Assembly (NCBI RefSeq): GCF_027942865.1
Contig: NC_134523.1
Coordinates: forward strand, 579,116 to 643,115
Reading direction: 5' to 3'
Origin: Odontesthes bonariensis
Taxonomy: Eukaryota > Chordata > Actinopteri > Atheriniformes > Atherinopsidae
Length of the DNA stretch: 64,000 nt
Numbering within the stretch: the stretch's first letter is position 1; the number at the start of each line of letters is the position of its first letter. This document shows positions 1 to 10,579 of this stretch, piece after piece. A program made the translations under genes and the position numbers. The notes under the pieces were generated by a model. It was given only the letters and a program-made list of their open reading frames with translations, did no database searches and was not told where the DNA came from.

Positions 1-309
1 CGGTTGAGCTGCGACAGAAGCGCAGCCTCGTTTCTGTTCTTCTTCGTCTTCTTGTAATTTATTGGCGGTTAGCATCCGTAATGTTGCATTACCGCCACCA
101 ACGGTTACATGTAACTGCGGGTGTGGAGCGTCGACGAAGGAGTGACAAAATAAAATAAAAGAAAGAAAGAAAATAAATAGACAAATAAATAAACCATTTA
201 CTAAATAAAAAAATAAACTAAATCCTTTCAAAAAGTCCTGTAGTCTTTGCCTCGTTTCTGTTATGTTTCACAACACAAACTAAAATGGCGTCTTCACCCT
301 CCAACAAGC

Positions 310-437
310 CGCTCTGTGATTGGTTCGCTGACGTTGTTTGACCGTTTTCATTGGTTGGTGACGGGTTTACGTTGACAGTTGGCTGCCGGTGGGAGCTCGG
401 GAGCACCGTGTAAGTGCGTAGCGGAGCTGTCATCACG
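310..437 (+). promoter_or_regulatory. ncdn: ncdn promoter and end of non-coding exon 1
   Basis: Two inverted CCAAT boxes (ATTGG at 319-323 and 350-354) lie next to TGACG motifs at about 328 and 358. About 80 bases later there is a strong splice donor (CACG followed by GTAAGT, GT at 438-439). A matching acceptor (TTCTGCTCGTTCAG, AG at 1135-1136) lies 16 bases before the ncdn start codon. I infer a short untranslated first exon ending at 437, spliced to 1137. The transcription start is not defined by the sequence. In mammals NCDN is head-to-head with KIAA0319L, so this could be a bidirectional promoter, but no exon of a leftward gene was recognised in bases 1-310. Confidence 0.45.
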
Positions 438-675
438 GTAAGTTGCTCTAAGAACTTTTTTATAGTATCAGATGTGTTAAATATTCGGAGTTTAACTGAC
501 TGTTAGAGCCATGGGCGTCGCACCTGTGGGGGATGGGGGTGTTTCGACACCCCCACTTTTACAGCAAGATGATTTCAGCCCACCCCCCCACATTTTCAAA
601 GGTAAACCTGTTTGCCCCATGGATGTATTATATTAACGGTTTGCCCACCCTCGTAGTGCACCGACATAAAATGTG

Positions 676-944
676 TTTTAATGAATCTACAGCCTCTTTA
701 GAATAATTCCATCCAGATTTGAGCAGTCTAACTATTGTAGTTTCCATACAGGACCTAGTTTAGGGTGATGAGAATACAAAAAAAGCAGTAAAATGGCCCT
801 GTTCTGCATTTTTTCAAATCAGAAAAAGATTTCACAAATCCCAAACAAGGTTTTAATGAATCTATAGCCTCTTTAGAATAATTCTATCCAGATTTGAGCA
901 GTGTAACTATTGTAGTTTCCATACAGGACTTAGTTTAGGGCGAT
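676..944. repeat. Direct duplication of about 94 bp in the ncdn leader intron
   Basis: The segment 676-769 recurs at 851-944 with about six differences (175-bp offset). Both copies start TTTTAATGAATCTA and end near GTTTAGGG. The surrounding sequence, with runs of C and 'CACTGCTCCACCCCTGG' near 1070, looks like an old interspersed element, but I cannot name the family. No gene is seen in 438-1136. Confidence 0.6.
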
Positions 945-1152
945 CAAAATGCAGTGAAATGGCCCTTTATGCCCATCCATTTAATTCGCAAATTGGATGC
1001 CAACTTCAGCGTTGTGTCTATGGGCTTAATGTGGCGCTCATGTGCCCCCCCCCCACATATAAAATCACTGCTCCACCCCTGGTTAGAGCAGAAACCCGCA
1101 GTGGAAACTGATCTAACGGTTCTTCTGCTCGTTCAGAACCAACAGAGTCACC

Positions 1153-1332
1153 ATGGCGGACGGACGCGCGGTCCAACCCGGCGGGAGCGGCGGGACGGCC
1201 GGGGAAGAGGAGCAGGGAGCCGGGGATGATGGAGGCGGTCTGACTGAAGCCCAGAGACAGGTGTTGGACAGGTGTCTGCACGCGCTCAGGCACGCTAAAA
1301 GCGACAGTCACACCTTAGCCGCGCTGCTGTTG
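1153..1332 (+). CDS. ncdn: ncdn coding exon 1 (residues 1-60)
   Basis: It opens with ATGGCGGACGGACG and encodes a Gly/Glu-rich leader followed by helical sequence LTEAQRQVLDRCLHALRHAK and a TLAALLL end. This matches the mammalian FAALLLV stretch. The donor is TTG|GTGAGT, phase 0. GC content is high, as expected next to a promoter. Confidence 0.88.
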
Positions 1333-4300
1333 GTGAGTGTCATGACGACACGACGCACGTCACACGGTGTTTCCAGGGCGCTCAGACCGACCTGCGGGTC
1401 AGACCACGTGACTTAAAGCTGCAGTCTGCAACTCTTTTTCAAGCATAATGCCTGGAACTGTCCGGGGATTCTGAAAGTAGTACATTAAATACCCCAATAC
1501 AAAAAAAAAGAGTTCTCTAGGTCCCCTATATGTCCCGCTAGGTCCCTCCAAAGCCAGCAGGTTTGTTTACAAAATTGCAGACCGGGCCGGTAAAAGGTAA
1601 CCAATCAGGTTACGAGCTGGGCTCTGCTGCCTGTCAATCACCGATTGTGCACGCGCGATACAAGGTAGGCTCGTCCCCACGCTTATTTATCTGGACTATT
1701 GAACTTCATTACGGGCTAGTCTACTTACTGTGTCTTCCATGATCGCAAATGACAGGTGAGTTGATGAATGAGGAGTCGTGTAGGCGCATCTGGCGTGCAC
1801 GTAGACGTGCACGAGTTCTCATGTGTTTTGATGGGGCGGGACAGGAAGTTGAATAACTTTTTATTTTTCGGTTAAAAAATAAGCATTTCTTGTATTTTGC
1901 GACTACGGAGGTCAAATTAGGACTTTACGTATGACAACAACAAATCCTGCAGACTGCAGCTTTAAACCAAATGAGACTGAACGGGTCCAAGGAGGTTGAG
2001 CCGTTTCTGTAATCTGCCACTGCAGAAAAACTAAAAAGCTGTAAAAACTGATGTTGTAGCTCATCAATTACATATCCCAGACCTAATAATCCCCCCATAG
2101 AATATTTCACTTTGCACTGCATACATATAAAATACAGCAGTTTTTGTGTGTTTGTTTGAACAGAAATTGGTGTTTACCTCATATACACCAGTATTTAAAG
2201 GGTTAATTTTTTGAAAATAATTGAAAACTTTGTGGTTATGATCAGAACTGAAGTGGAAGAAAAGATTTCTGAAAAAAAAAGTGGAAAAAATATTAACATG
2301 GTATTTTTGGGATCATTTTAGAAGGGGACAAAAATGTACCTTTTCAGAAATTAAGGAGTTTTTTTTTTTTTAAATCAGGCATAACAAAAAAATTAGACAT
2401 CCCTACAAATCAATGTTGTTGCTGATCATTGACATATCCCAGACCATAATTATCCCTACTCAATAATTCCACTTTGCATTCCATATTTTGAAAATACTGG
2501 CACCTAAAGGCTTACAATTTGGGCTAAAAAGTTCAAATTGGCATCTAAAGGGTTAATTTTTTTGAAAATAATTGAAAACTTGGTAGTTATGATCAGAACT
2601 GAAGTGGAATAAAAGATTTATGAAAAAAAAGTGGAAAAAAATATTAATATATGATGCTTTTAGGTCGTTTTGTAAGTCGTTTTCTCTACACAATGAAAAA
2701 TTGCATTTTATATGATGTGTGTTTGAAATTCAAAAAAATAGTAAAAAATGCACAACTGGACCAAATATGATGAGTATCACTATCTACAGAGTGAAATTAG
2801 AGGAGAAAGTACACCCCAAGTGGAGAAAAATGTCCCTATCAGGGATCAGGGGTTAAACTAAATTAAATGAAACTTCTCCCCTCAGATCACTCGCCTGTGC
2901 CCGGCGAGCCAGCTGGACCGACCCACCCTGCGGCGCATCTTCGACGCCGTGGGCCTCAACCTTCCCGCTCGGCTCCTGGTGACCGCCACCCGCGGCGGCG
3001 AGGACGCGGGCCTGCCCCCCTATGACCTCATTTCCCTGGGCACGGCCCTGCTGGCCGCCCTGAGCACGGACCCCGACATGGCGTCGCACCCCCAGCTCCT
3101 CACCACCGTGCCCCTCCTGCTGGGCATCTTGGCGAATGATCCGGGGTCGAAGCAGCCGAACCGAGCCGGGCGCAGTCCGGGAGGTGAAGTCCAGTCAGCT
3201 GACGCTGGAGGTCATGGAGGTCATGGAGGTCGTCCCGAGTCGGACCGCCCGTCGGAGGGTCAGGAGACCCCCGGGCTGGACGAGGCGCTGGCCGCAGACT
3301 GCTACCAGGTGCTGACGGCCGTGTGCGCCTTACCCCGGGGTCCCGACCAGCTGCTGAGCCGGGGCGCCGTGCCGGGCCTGTGCCGGGCCGTGCAGCAGAA
3401 CCGGACCCTCAGCCGGCGGAGGGGGCTGGCGCTGCTGGGGCGCCTCCTCTCCTGTGAGACCAAAGAGCGAGCGTGGAGCAAACACCCCGCTGAGCTGCTC
3501 GCCCTGCTGCTCACGCTCTGCACGGACTTCTGCCGGGCCGCGGACCAGAACCGGCTCGCCATGTGCGCCCAGCTGGTGCAGTTCCTGCCCCCGGCGGGGG
3601 CGGAGCCTGAGAGCGAGGAGCTGAGGGCGGCCGTGGGTCGGGTGTGGGCGGCGCTGAGGCCCACGCTGCAGTCCAAGCTGACGCCCCGGCAGATCGGGCC
3701 GGTCCTGGTGCTCAGCGCCTGTCTGCTGGATCTGTACGGCTGGGAGCCGGTGGGACCCCCGAAGTTCTGCTGCCTGCTGGTGAACCGGGCCTGTGTGGAG
3801 GTGAGGATGGGTTTGGAGGAGCCGCCTGGGAGCGATGTGAGCCCGGAGCTGCAGCACACGCTCACAGGTAGAACCGCCCGGATCCAGATTATTATCTCAG
3901 TTCTGCTGGAGTTCTTTAACCATTTCTGTTCCTTAATGAAGAATCAGCTGATTTAATACGGAGTAAAATTACTTTGATTAAGTATCTCAATTTAGAAACT
4001 AAATTCTGAGAAAACTCAGAATTTAAACTTGTTCCTTGTTGATTTAAAGCAGGGATACTCACTATTTTTTCCACAAGAGCCACATTGGCAGAGCAAGTTG
4101 GATCCCAGATTATTATCTCAGTTCTGCTGGAGTTCTTTAATCAAATCAAATCAAGTTTATTTGTAGCACATTTCCTGTCCAAAACAGTTCAAAGTGCTTC
4201 ACATAAAATAAAAGCATTGCAGCAGGGAGTGGAAGAAGCATTAAAAATACATAAAAGAATATAAAGAGAAACAAATAAAATAATTTAAATTAATTTAAAA

Positions 4301-7300
4301 ACAAGCAACAGTCCAGATAAGTTCAAAGATATCGTGCAGATTTCATGCATAGACACATGAGAACAGAAATGTCTTTAACCTGGATTTAAAAATGTCTCCA
4401 TTTGGTGAAAGTTTAATCTCCACTGGCAGTTTGTTCCACTTGTTTGCAGCATAGCAGCTAAATGCTGCTTCTCCATGTTTAGTCTGGACTCTGGACTGGA
4501 CCAGCTGGCCACTTAATGAAGTTTTGGCTGATTTTAATACGGAGTAAAATGACTTTGATTAAGGATCTGAACTACAAAACTCAGAATTTAAACTTGTTCC
4601 TTGATGATTTAAAGTAACAAAGGGAACAGCCTCCATGTCGTCATAGTTACGGCCGTGTTTTAATGTCTCTAAGGGACAGTTTTTCATTTATTTTGTCTTC
4701 TGTGTTTATGGTCTCGACGTGTGACTCTCAGAGTTGTTTTGACCTCGTGGAGGTGATGAGGCTCCACCTCTGTAGATGTTTCCTGACTGAGTGTCTCTTA
4801 CAGGCTGTTACCGGATCATGGAAGCTGCCATCGAGCAGGCGTGCAGCGTGGGAGACGCCCCCGCCGCCGCTCCTCAGGCCCCCGTCTCTGGCCTCAGCCT
4901 GCAGCAGAGCAGGCAGGTCCTCGGGGTGCTGGAGGAGGCCTTCTCCGCTGTGATGTACCACCTGCAGCAGGTGAGATGACCTCATTCATACCCAATGACA
5001 GAACAGAAGGAAGCGAGGAGAGAACAGAAGGAAGCTAGCGGAGAACAGAAGGAAGCTAGCGGAGAACAGAAGGAAGCTAGCGGAGAACAGAAGGAAGCTA
5101 GCGGAAGCTAGCGGAGAACAGAAGGAAGCTAGCGGAGAACAGAAGGAAGCTAGCGGAGAACAGAAGGAAGCTAGCGGAGAACAGAAGGAAGCTAGCGGAG
5201 AACAGAAGGAAGCTAGCGGAAGCTAGCGGAGAACAGAAGGAAGCTAGGGGAGACCGGAAGGAAGCTAGGGGAGAACGGAAGGAAGCTAGGAGAGAACGGA
5301 AGGAAGCTAGGAGAGAACAGAAGGAAGCTAGGAGAGAACAGAAGGAAGCTAGGGGAGACCGGAAGGAAGCTAGCGGAGAACAGAAGGAAGCTAGCGGAGA
5401 ACAGAAGGAAGCTAGGGGAGAACGGAAGGAAGCTAGGGGAGAACAGGAGGAAGCTAGGAGAGAACAGAAGGAAGCTAGCGGAGAACAGAAGGAAGCTAGC
5501 GGAGAACAGAAGGAAGCTAGCGGAAGCTAGCGGAGAACAGAAGGAAGCTAGGGGAGACCGGAAGGAAGCTAGGGGAGAACGGAAGGAAGCTAGGAGAGAA
5601 CGGAAGGAAGCTAGGAGAGAACAGAAGGAAGCTAGGAGAGAACAGAAGGAAGCTAGGGGAGACCGGAAGGAAGCTAGCGGAGAACAGAAGGAAGCTAGCG
5701 GAGAACAGAAGGAAGCTAGGGGAGAACGGAAGGAAGCTAGGGGAGAACAGGAGGAAGCTAGGAGAGAACGGAAGGAAGCTAGGAGAGAACAGAAGGAAGC
5801 TAGCAGAGAACAGAAGGAAGCTAGGAGAGAACGGAAGGAAGCTAGGAGAGAACAGAAGGAAGCTAGCAGAGAACAGAAGGAAGCTAGGAGAGAACAGAAG
5901 GAAGCTAGGAGAGAACAGAAGGAAGCTAGCGGAGAACAGAAGGAAGCTAGCAGAGAACAGGAGGAAGCTAGCAGAGAACAGAAGGAAGCTAGGGGAGAAC
6001 GGAAGAAAGCTAGGGGAGAACGGAAGGAAGCTAGGAGAGAACGGAAGGAAGCTAGGAGAGAACGGAAGGAAGCTAGGAGAGAACGGAAGGAAGCTAGGAG
6101 AGAACAGAAGGAAGCTAGGGGAGAACGGAAGGAAGCTGATTAGTCGACAGAATAACGGTTCGCTAATACAATGAAGGGGTCCTCCTGGTGCCTGAACAGA
6201 AATCCAACATATTCCCTGTAAATCTTACAGGATGAATGTAGATTAAATATTTAGTAGTTTGATGTTTTCCTGTTCAGTGGCTCTGAATCTAAACAAAGGA
6301 AATGAATGAATAAACGTCGTCCAGAAGTTACAAAGAAAACTGACAAAAACTCAGAGAGACCTGAAACGGTGAATCAGAAACAGAATAAAATCTTAAACCT
6401 GTTTCTGTTGTTAAGACTTTTGGGTTGAAACATAGAACGGACCCCACTGAGCGCGCTCAGTGACCCTCTGGGTGCGTTAACGTGTAAAACACTCCGCTTC
6501 CTCTTCCAACAGGTGGACGCCAGTCGCTATGATGACCCTTTCATTTTCGCCACATTCCGTTCTCTGTGCTCGTGGCTGGCTGAGGAGACTTCCTGTCTGA
6601 AACAGGAAGTGACCGCTCTGTTGCCGTTCCTGATTGGCTACATGCGGCGCCACCTGCAGGGCGGGAGCTCCGAGCAGGGGCTCTCCGATTGGATGACCAA
6701 GGTGTCCGTCAGCGAGGAGGGAGGGGCCTGGACGGGCGACGGGGCTCTGAGGTAAAGGGCGTCCATCAGGAACATGGGCTGTGTTCCAAACCGCATACTT
6801 CTCCTACTACTCATACTAACTTTCTGAGTTAGTATGCGAGTTTGAGTAAGCGAGAAGTTCCCGGATGCATACTAGATTCTCCTAAATGTTGGGTATGCAT
6901 CATGAGGTTACTACTCATACTCAAACTACCCAAGATGCAACGTAACGTGACGTCACCGATCATCATTTCCTGTCAAAACGGCAGTTTCAAGCTAGCTACA
7001 ACGAGGGTAGGTTCACTTCCTGTTTTCAAAACAAAAGCACCAATTGTATCCTAATGGCTTTCCCTATGATAAAAGGCAACGGGTATTTTATTTTGTGAAA
7101 ATAACAGGAAGTGCGTTGCTCACTGCGGCTAGCTTTAGTAGCGCCGAATTCGTGGGAACAAAATTGTAAACAGCCGGTATTTTGTCAGGTTTTCAACACG
7201 TTGGGGATCTAAACGACTACTTTCTCTCCTGAAAATGTTTCAAATGTTGCTAAAGTTTACAGAGTTTAGAGCTTAAGGGAAATCAGCTTCAGGCCGGCTG

Positions 7301-10300
7301 ATTTCGGCTCGGGCAGGAGCGAAATGCATTGTGGGTAAACGCTCTGCATACTGTCTGATCGATGAGTATGCAGTATGTAGTATGTAGTATGCAGTAGGCG
7401 GTATGCAGTATGTAGTATGTAGTATGCAGTAGGCGGTATGCAGTATGTAGTATGCAGTATGTAGTAGGCGGTATGCAGTATGTAATATGCAGTATGTAGT
7501 AGGCGGTATGTAGTATGTAGTAGGCGGTATGCAGTATGTAGTAGGTGGTATGTAGTAGGCGGTATGTAGTATGTAGTAGGTGGTATGTAGTAGGCGGTAT
7601 GCGGTATGTAGTGTGCGGTATGTAGTAGGTGGTATGCACTATGTAGTAGGCGGTATGCAGTATGTGGTATGTAGTATGTAGTAGGCGGTATGTAGTAGGC
7701 GGTATGCAGTATGTAGTAGGCGGTATGTAGTAGGCGGTATGCAGTATGTAGTAGGCGGTATGTAGTAGGCGGTATGCAGTATGTAGTAGGCGGTATGCAG
7801 TATGTAGTAGGCGGTATGTAGTAGGCGGTATGTAGTAGGCGGTATGCAGTATGTAGTATGCGGTATGTAGTAGGCGGTATGTAGTAGGCGGTATGCAGTA
7901 TGTAGTAGGCGGTATGCAGTATGTAGTAGGCGGTATGTAGTAGGCGGTATGTAGTAGGCGGTATGCAGTATGTAGTAGGCGGTATGCAGTATGTAGTAGG
8001 CGGTATGGAGTATGTAGTAGGCGGTATGTAGTAGGCGGTATGCAGTATGTAGTAGGCGGTATGCAGTATGTAGTAGGCGGTATGTAGTAGGCGGTATGCA
8101 GTATGTAGTAGGTGGTATGTAGTAGGCGGTATGCAGTATGTAGTAGGCGGTATGTAGTAGGCGGTATGCAGTATGTAGTAGGCGGTATGTAGTAGGCGGT
8201 ATGCAGTATGTAGTAGGCGGTATGCAGTATGTAGTAGGTGGTATGCAGTATGTAGTAGGCGGTATGCAGTATGTAGTAGGCGGTATGCAGTATGTAGTAG
8301 GCGGTATGCAGTATGTAGTAGGCGGTATGCAGTATGTAGTAGGCGGTATGTAGTAGGCGGTATGCAGTATGTAGTAGGTGGTATGTAGTAGGCGGTATGC
8401 AGTATGTAGTAGGTGGTATGTAGTATGTAGTAGGTGGTATGTAGTAGGTGGTATGTAGTAGGCGGTATGCAGTATGTAGTAGGTGGTATGTAGTAGGCGG
8501 TATGCAGTATGTAGTAGGTGGTATGTAGTATGTAGTAGGCGGTATGTAGTATGTAGTAGGCGGTATGTAGTATGTAGTAGGCGGTATGTAGTATGTAGTA
8601 GGCGGTATGCAGTATGTAGTAGGCGGTATGCAGTATGTAGTAGGTGGTATGTAGTATGTAGTAGGCGGTATGTAGTATGTAGTAGGCGGTATGTAGTATG
8701 TAGTAGGCGGTATGCAGTATGTAGTAGGCGGTATGCAGTATGTAGTAGGCGGTATGTAGTATGTAGTAGGCGGTTTCGAACACAGCCATGACCTGCGCTC
8801 CCAGGGCGGCTGTGACATCATCGTCCTGTGCTCCGCCCCCTCCGCAGGTATCTCCTCCCGGCTCTGTGCCACCTGTCGGCGGAGGAAGCTCCCCGGAAGG
8901 TGTTGCTCACGCTGGACACGCCGGCCCTGCTGGTCGACTTCCTGACGCAGAACTGGAATAACCTGAAGAAGAAGAGCGGGGCGGCGGCGGCCAGAGATCC
9001 CGGCATGGAGACGGCGTGCTCCGCCCTCCTGAACTTCACCGTCACCGAGCTGGAGCGAGTCAGGTAGCCGCTCCCCCCCCCCCGAGACCCTCGGCTCGTG
9101 GTCACGGTGTGTAACCAGTTGTGTTTGGTTCTCCAGGAAGGACCCGTGTTTCAGAACCCTCGAGGTCCATCTGAGCGAAGCGCTTCCTGCTTTGGTGAAC
9201 AAGCCCCGCCTCCTGGTCCTGGCAGCCAATTACTGCTGTTTGGGGCTGATGATCGGCAGGTTGAGGTCTCCTCCTTCAGGTGAGAAAAGTTTAGCCCGTT
9301 GCTCTGCCCATTTTTAATCGAGGATGCTTCTGAGGTGACTTGTGTGAAGTTAGCTGAGAAGGAAGCTAACAGAGAACAGGAGGAAGCTAACAGAGAACAG
9401 GAGGAAGCTAGCGGAGAACAGGAGGAAGCTAACAGAGAACAGGAGGAAGCTAACAGAGAACAGGAGGAAGCTAACAGAGAACAGGAGGAAGCTAGCGGAG
9501 AACAGGAGGAAGCTAGCAGAGAACAGAAGGAAGCTAGCGGAGAACAGGAGGAAGCTAACAGAGAACAGGAGGAAGCTAGCGGAGAACAGGAGGAAGCTAG
9601 CAGAGAACAGGAGGAAGCTAGCAGAGAACAGGAGGAAGCTAGCAGAGAACAGGAGGAAGCTAGGAGAGAACAGAAGGAAGCTAGCAGAGAACAGGAGGAA
9701 GCTAGCAGAGAACAGGAGGAAGCTAGCAGAGAACAGAAGGAAGCTAGCAGAGAACAGGAGGAAGATAGCAGAGAACAGAAGGAAGCTAGGAGAGAACAGA
9801 AGGAAGCTAGCAGAGAACAGAAGGAAGCTAGCAGAGAACAGAAGGAAGCTAGCAGAGAACAGAAGGAAGCTAGCAGAGAACAGAAGGAAGCTAACAGAGA
9901 ACAGGAGGAAGCTAGCGGAGAACAGGAGGAAGCTAGCAGAGAACAGGAGGAAGCTAGCGGAGAACAGGAGGAAGCTAGCAGAGAACAGGAGGAAGCTAGC
10001 GGAGAACAGGAGGAAGCTAGCAGAGAACAGAAGGAAGCTAGGAGAGAACAGAAGGATTCCCCCCAGAATGCAGTGCGGCCCAAAAGAAGATGGCGGAGCT
10101 TCGTTTCGCTGCTCCTTTAACCCGGTCAGACCTACTGACCTGCTCACTGTGCTCCTCCCCCTCCAGGCTCGGTAGAAGCGAACCAGCGGCGTTTCCTCTC
10201 TGCGGCTCTCCGGTTCCTCCGCGGCGCCCTGGACTCCGGCTCGGGCTGCGGTCCGGTCCAGGTGAGCGCCGGCTGGGAGGCGAGCTGGGCGGAGGCAGCG

Positions 10301-10579
10301 GAGCTGTGGCGGCTGTCCCTGCAGGCGCTGGGGGGCTGCGTCCGGGCTCAGGCCGCCACGGCGGCGCTGCTCAGAGACGAAGGCTGGCTCAAACACACGC
10401 TCGGCATGCTGGGAGAGCGCGGCGCGCTCCCCGACCGCCACACGGAGGCGGCGCTGGAGGAAGCGCTGTGCGCCGCGGCGCAGCAGTGCCCGGCCTGTCG
10501 GCAGGAGATCGCCGACACCGTGAGGAGGAGTGAGGACGGCGCTCTGAGCCAAATGAGGAGCCTGAGGAGCCTCCTCTGA
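1153..10579 (+). CDS. ncdn: Neurochondrin, 7 coding exons, 779 aa
   Basis: Joined exons: 1153-1332, 2886-3867, 4804-4970, 6513-6751, 8848-9063, 9137-9279 and 10167-10579. Every junction is GT-AG, the phases agree, and the sum (2340 bases) is 780 codons including the stop. The frame follows mammalian neurochondrin (729 aa) throughout: a central RRIFDAVG block, YQxLTAV...PRGP, a LLVN-ACVEVR block, [16 protein letters not shown], and RDPCF-like plus LVLAANY blocks. Neurochondrin is an all-helical cytoplasmic protein of neurons and bone. It binds group I mGluRs and CaMKII and supports neurite growth. No signal peptide or membrane segment is seen. The start lies in a Kozak-like context (CACCATGG). 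The protein is longer than the mammalian one, mainly through a Gly/Ser/Pro-rich insertion at about residues 140-175. TE insertions and minisatellites lie only in introns and the 3' UTR. Confidence 0.93.
1413..1965. mobile_element. TTAA-flanked MITE with AGCTGCAGTCTGCA termini
   Basis: TTAA at 1413-1416 is followed by AAGCTGCAGTCTGCA. The inverse, TGCAGACTGCAGCTTT, ends at a second TTAA (1962-1965). About 15 bp of terminal inverted repeat and a TTAA target duplication are typical of piggyBac or Kolobok (T2-like) elements. The interior (about 545 bp) has no transposase frame. It sits in ncdn coding intron 1. Confidence 0.7.
2191..2650. repeat. Duplicated AT-rich segment in ncdn coding intron 1
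   Basis: About 105 bp beginning AAAGGGTTAATTTTTTGAAA occurs at roughly 2197-2300 and again at 2547-2650 with few changes. The family was not recognised. The rest of the intron (1966-2885) is AT-rich and shows nothing else. Confidence 0.55.
2886..3867 (+). CDS. ncdn: ncdn coding exon 2 (residues 61-388)
   Basis: This is the largest exon. The acceptor is CCCCTCAG|ATCACT and the donor ACAG|GTAGAA, leaving phase 1. It carries the best-conserved neurochondrin blocks (TLRRIFDAVG, YQVLTAVCALPRGP, KFCCLLVNRACVEVRMGLEE). The segment 3146-3280 encodes an insertion rich in G, S, E and P with no mammalian counterpart. It includes a short GGTCATGGA tandem duplication. GC content is very high, which opens long shadow frames on the minus strand. 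Confidence 0.9.
4140..4510 (-). mobile_element. LINE 3' fragment (same family as 35295-36260)
   Basis: Reading from the minus strand, this is the C-terminal coding and 3' UTR end of a non-LTR retrotransposon. It ends (left side here) in AGTGCTTCACATAAAATAAAAGC read on the plus strand. It is nearly identical to 35330-35670, where the protein end is clearer. It is 5'-truncated and lies in ncdn coding intron 2. The rest of the intron (3868-4803) is unremarkable apart from a local repeat of the flanking TTATTATCTCAGTTCTGCTGG text at 3890 and 4110. Confidence 0.65.
4804..4970 (+). CDS. ncdn: ncdn coding exon 3 (residues 388-443)
   Basis: Acceptor CTCTTACAG|GCTGTTAC; donor CAGCAG|GTGAGA. It encodes GCYRIMEAAIEQAC followed by QVLGVLEEAFSAVMYHLQQ. 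This aligns with the mammalian ACYALMELGIQEC and IMKEAIGAVIHYLLQV blocks. It ends in phase 0. Confidence 0.9.
5001..6137. repeat. 21-bp minisatellite A (ncdn coding intron 3)
   Basis: There are about 54 copies of a 21-bp unit of the form GAGAACAGAAGGAAGCTAGC plus one base. Variants are AACGG/GACCGG and CTAGC/CTAGG. A 9-base partial unit (GAAGCTAGC) is inserted at about 5100, 5215 and 5520. Blocks of several hundred bases are repeated in order (for example 5225-5400 resembles 5545-5720), so the array has also grown by large duplications. 6138-6512 holds nothing recognised. Confidence 0.95.
6513..6751 (+). CDS. ncdn: ncdn coding exon 4 (residues 444-523)
   Basis: Acceptor CTTCCAACAG|GTGGAC; donor CTGAG|GTAAAG, phase 2. 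It encodes [35 protein letters not shown] and WTGDGALR. These correspond to mammalian [34 protein letters not shown] and WPGDALR. Confidence 0.92.
6778..8786 (+). mobile_element. GCTGTG-type MITE, copy 1, with expanded satellite end
   Basis: The termini are GCTGTGTTCCAAACCGC (left) and GCGGTTTCGAACACAGC (right). They are flanked by CATGG (6773-6777) and CATGA (8787-8791), a 5-bp target duplication with one change. The unique body (6778-7365) is the same sequence as 57948-58507 and the inverse of 41841-42394. No transposase frame is seen. The superfamily is not assigned. Instead of a short right end, copy 1 has about 1.4 kb of tandem repeats between body and terminus. Confidence 0.85.
7366..8772. 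repeat. Satellite of TATGCAGTATGTAGTAGGCGG-like units inside MITE copy 1
   Basis: This is a dense mixture of 7-, 10- and 21-bp blocks built from TATGCAG, TATGTAG and TAGGCGG. There are about 1.4 kb between the MITE body and its right inverted repeat. The units are copies of the sequence that appears once in MITE copy 3 (58503-58545: GAGTATGTAGTATGC, GTAGGCGGTTTCG). The 507- and 646-codon open frames across it are only Thr-Tyr-Cys-Ile-Pro repeats and are not genes. Confidence 0.95.
8848..9063 (+). CDS. ncdn: ncdn coding exon 5 (residues 523-595)
   Basis: It begins only 61 bases after the MITE terminus. Acceptor CCCTCCGCAG|GTATCT; donor GTCAG|GTAGCC, phase 2 on both sides. It encodes YLLPALCHLSAEEAPRKVLL and ACSALLNFTVTELERV, aligning with the mammalian [20 protein letters not shown] and CCHIFLNLVVTAPGLI blocks. 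Confidence 0.9.
9137..9279 (+). CDS. ncdn: ncdn coding exon 6 (residues 595-643)
   Basis: The intron before it is short (73 bp). Acceptor TTGGTTCTCCAG|GAAGGA; donor CTTCAG|GTGAGA. It encodes RKDPCFRTLEVHLSEALPAL, then LLVLAANYCCLGLMIGRL. Mammals have [20 protein letters not shown] and LLLAANVATLGLLMARL. Confidence 0.9.
9356..10056. repeat. 21-bp minisatellite B (ncdn coding intron 6), same unit as array A
   Basis: There are about 33 copies of GAGAACAGGAGGAAGCTAGC plus one base, with CTAAC and GAAGG variants. The unit is the same as in array A (5001-6137), but most copies read CAGGAGG where array A mostly reads CAGAAGG. Because 21 is a multiple of 3 and no stop codon falls in several frames, open frames run through it on both strands. 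They are not genes. Confidence 0.95.
10167..10579 (+). CDS. ncdn: ncdn coding exon 7 (residues 643-779 and stop)
   Basis: Acceptor CCCCTCCAG|GCTCGG, phase 1. It encodes NQRRFLSAALRFLRGAL, WAEAAELWRLSLQALGGCV, and a helical C-terminus ending SLRSLL. The mammalian counterpart is RGFFAAAILFL, WADLQELWFLGMQAFTGCV. The stop TGA (10577-10579) lies inside the first unit of the 15-bp repeat that fills the 3' UTR. Confidence 0.9.

Noticed and set aside
225..436. Minus-strand 72-codon frame as first exon of a divergent gene (KIAA0319L-like)
   Set aside because: Synteny would allow a head-to-head neighbour, but no recognisable protein sequence or donor site was found on the minus strand in 1-436.
7266..9229. 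Long minus-strand open frames (507 and 646 codons)
   Set aside because: They run through the heptamer satellite of MITE copy 1 and consist of repeated Tyr/Thr/Ile/Pro/Leu/His words. The unit lacks stop codons in several frames. No codon or homology evidence.
9151..10552. Open frames on both strands across 9151-10552 (up to 400 codons)
   Set aside because: They come from the 21-bp minisatellite, whose period is a multiple of 3. The spliced ncdn frame explains the flanking coding sequence.
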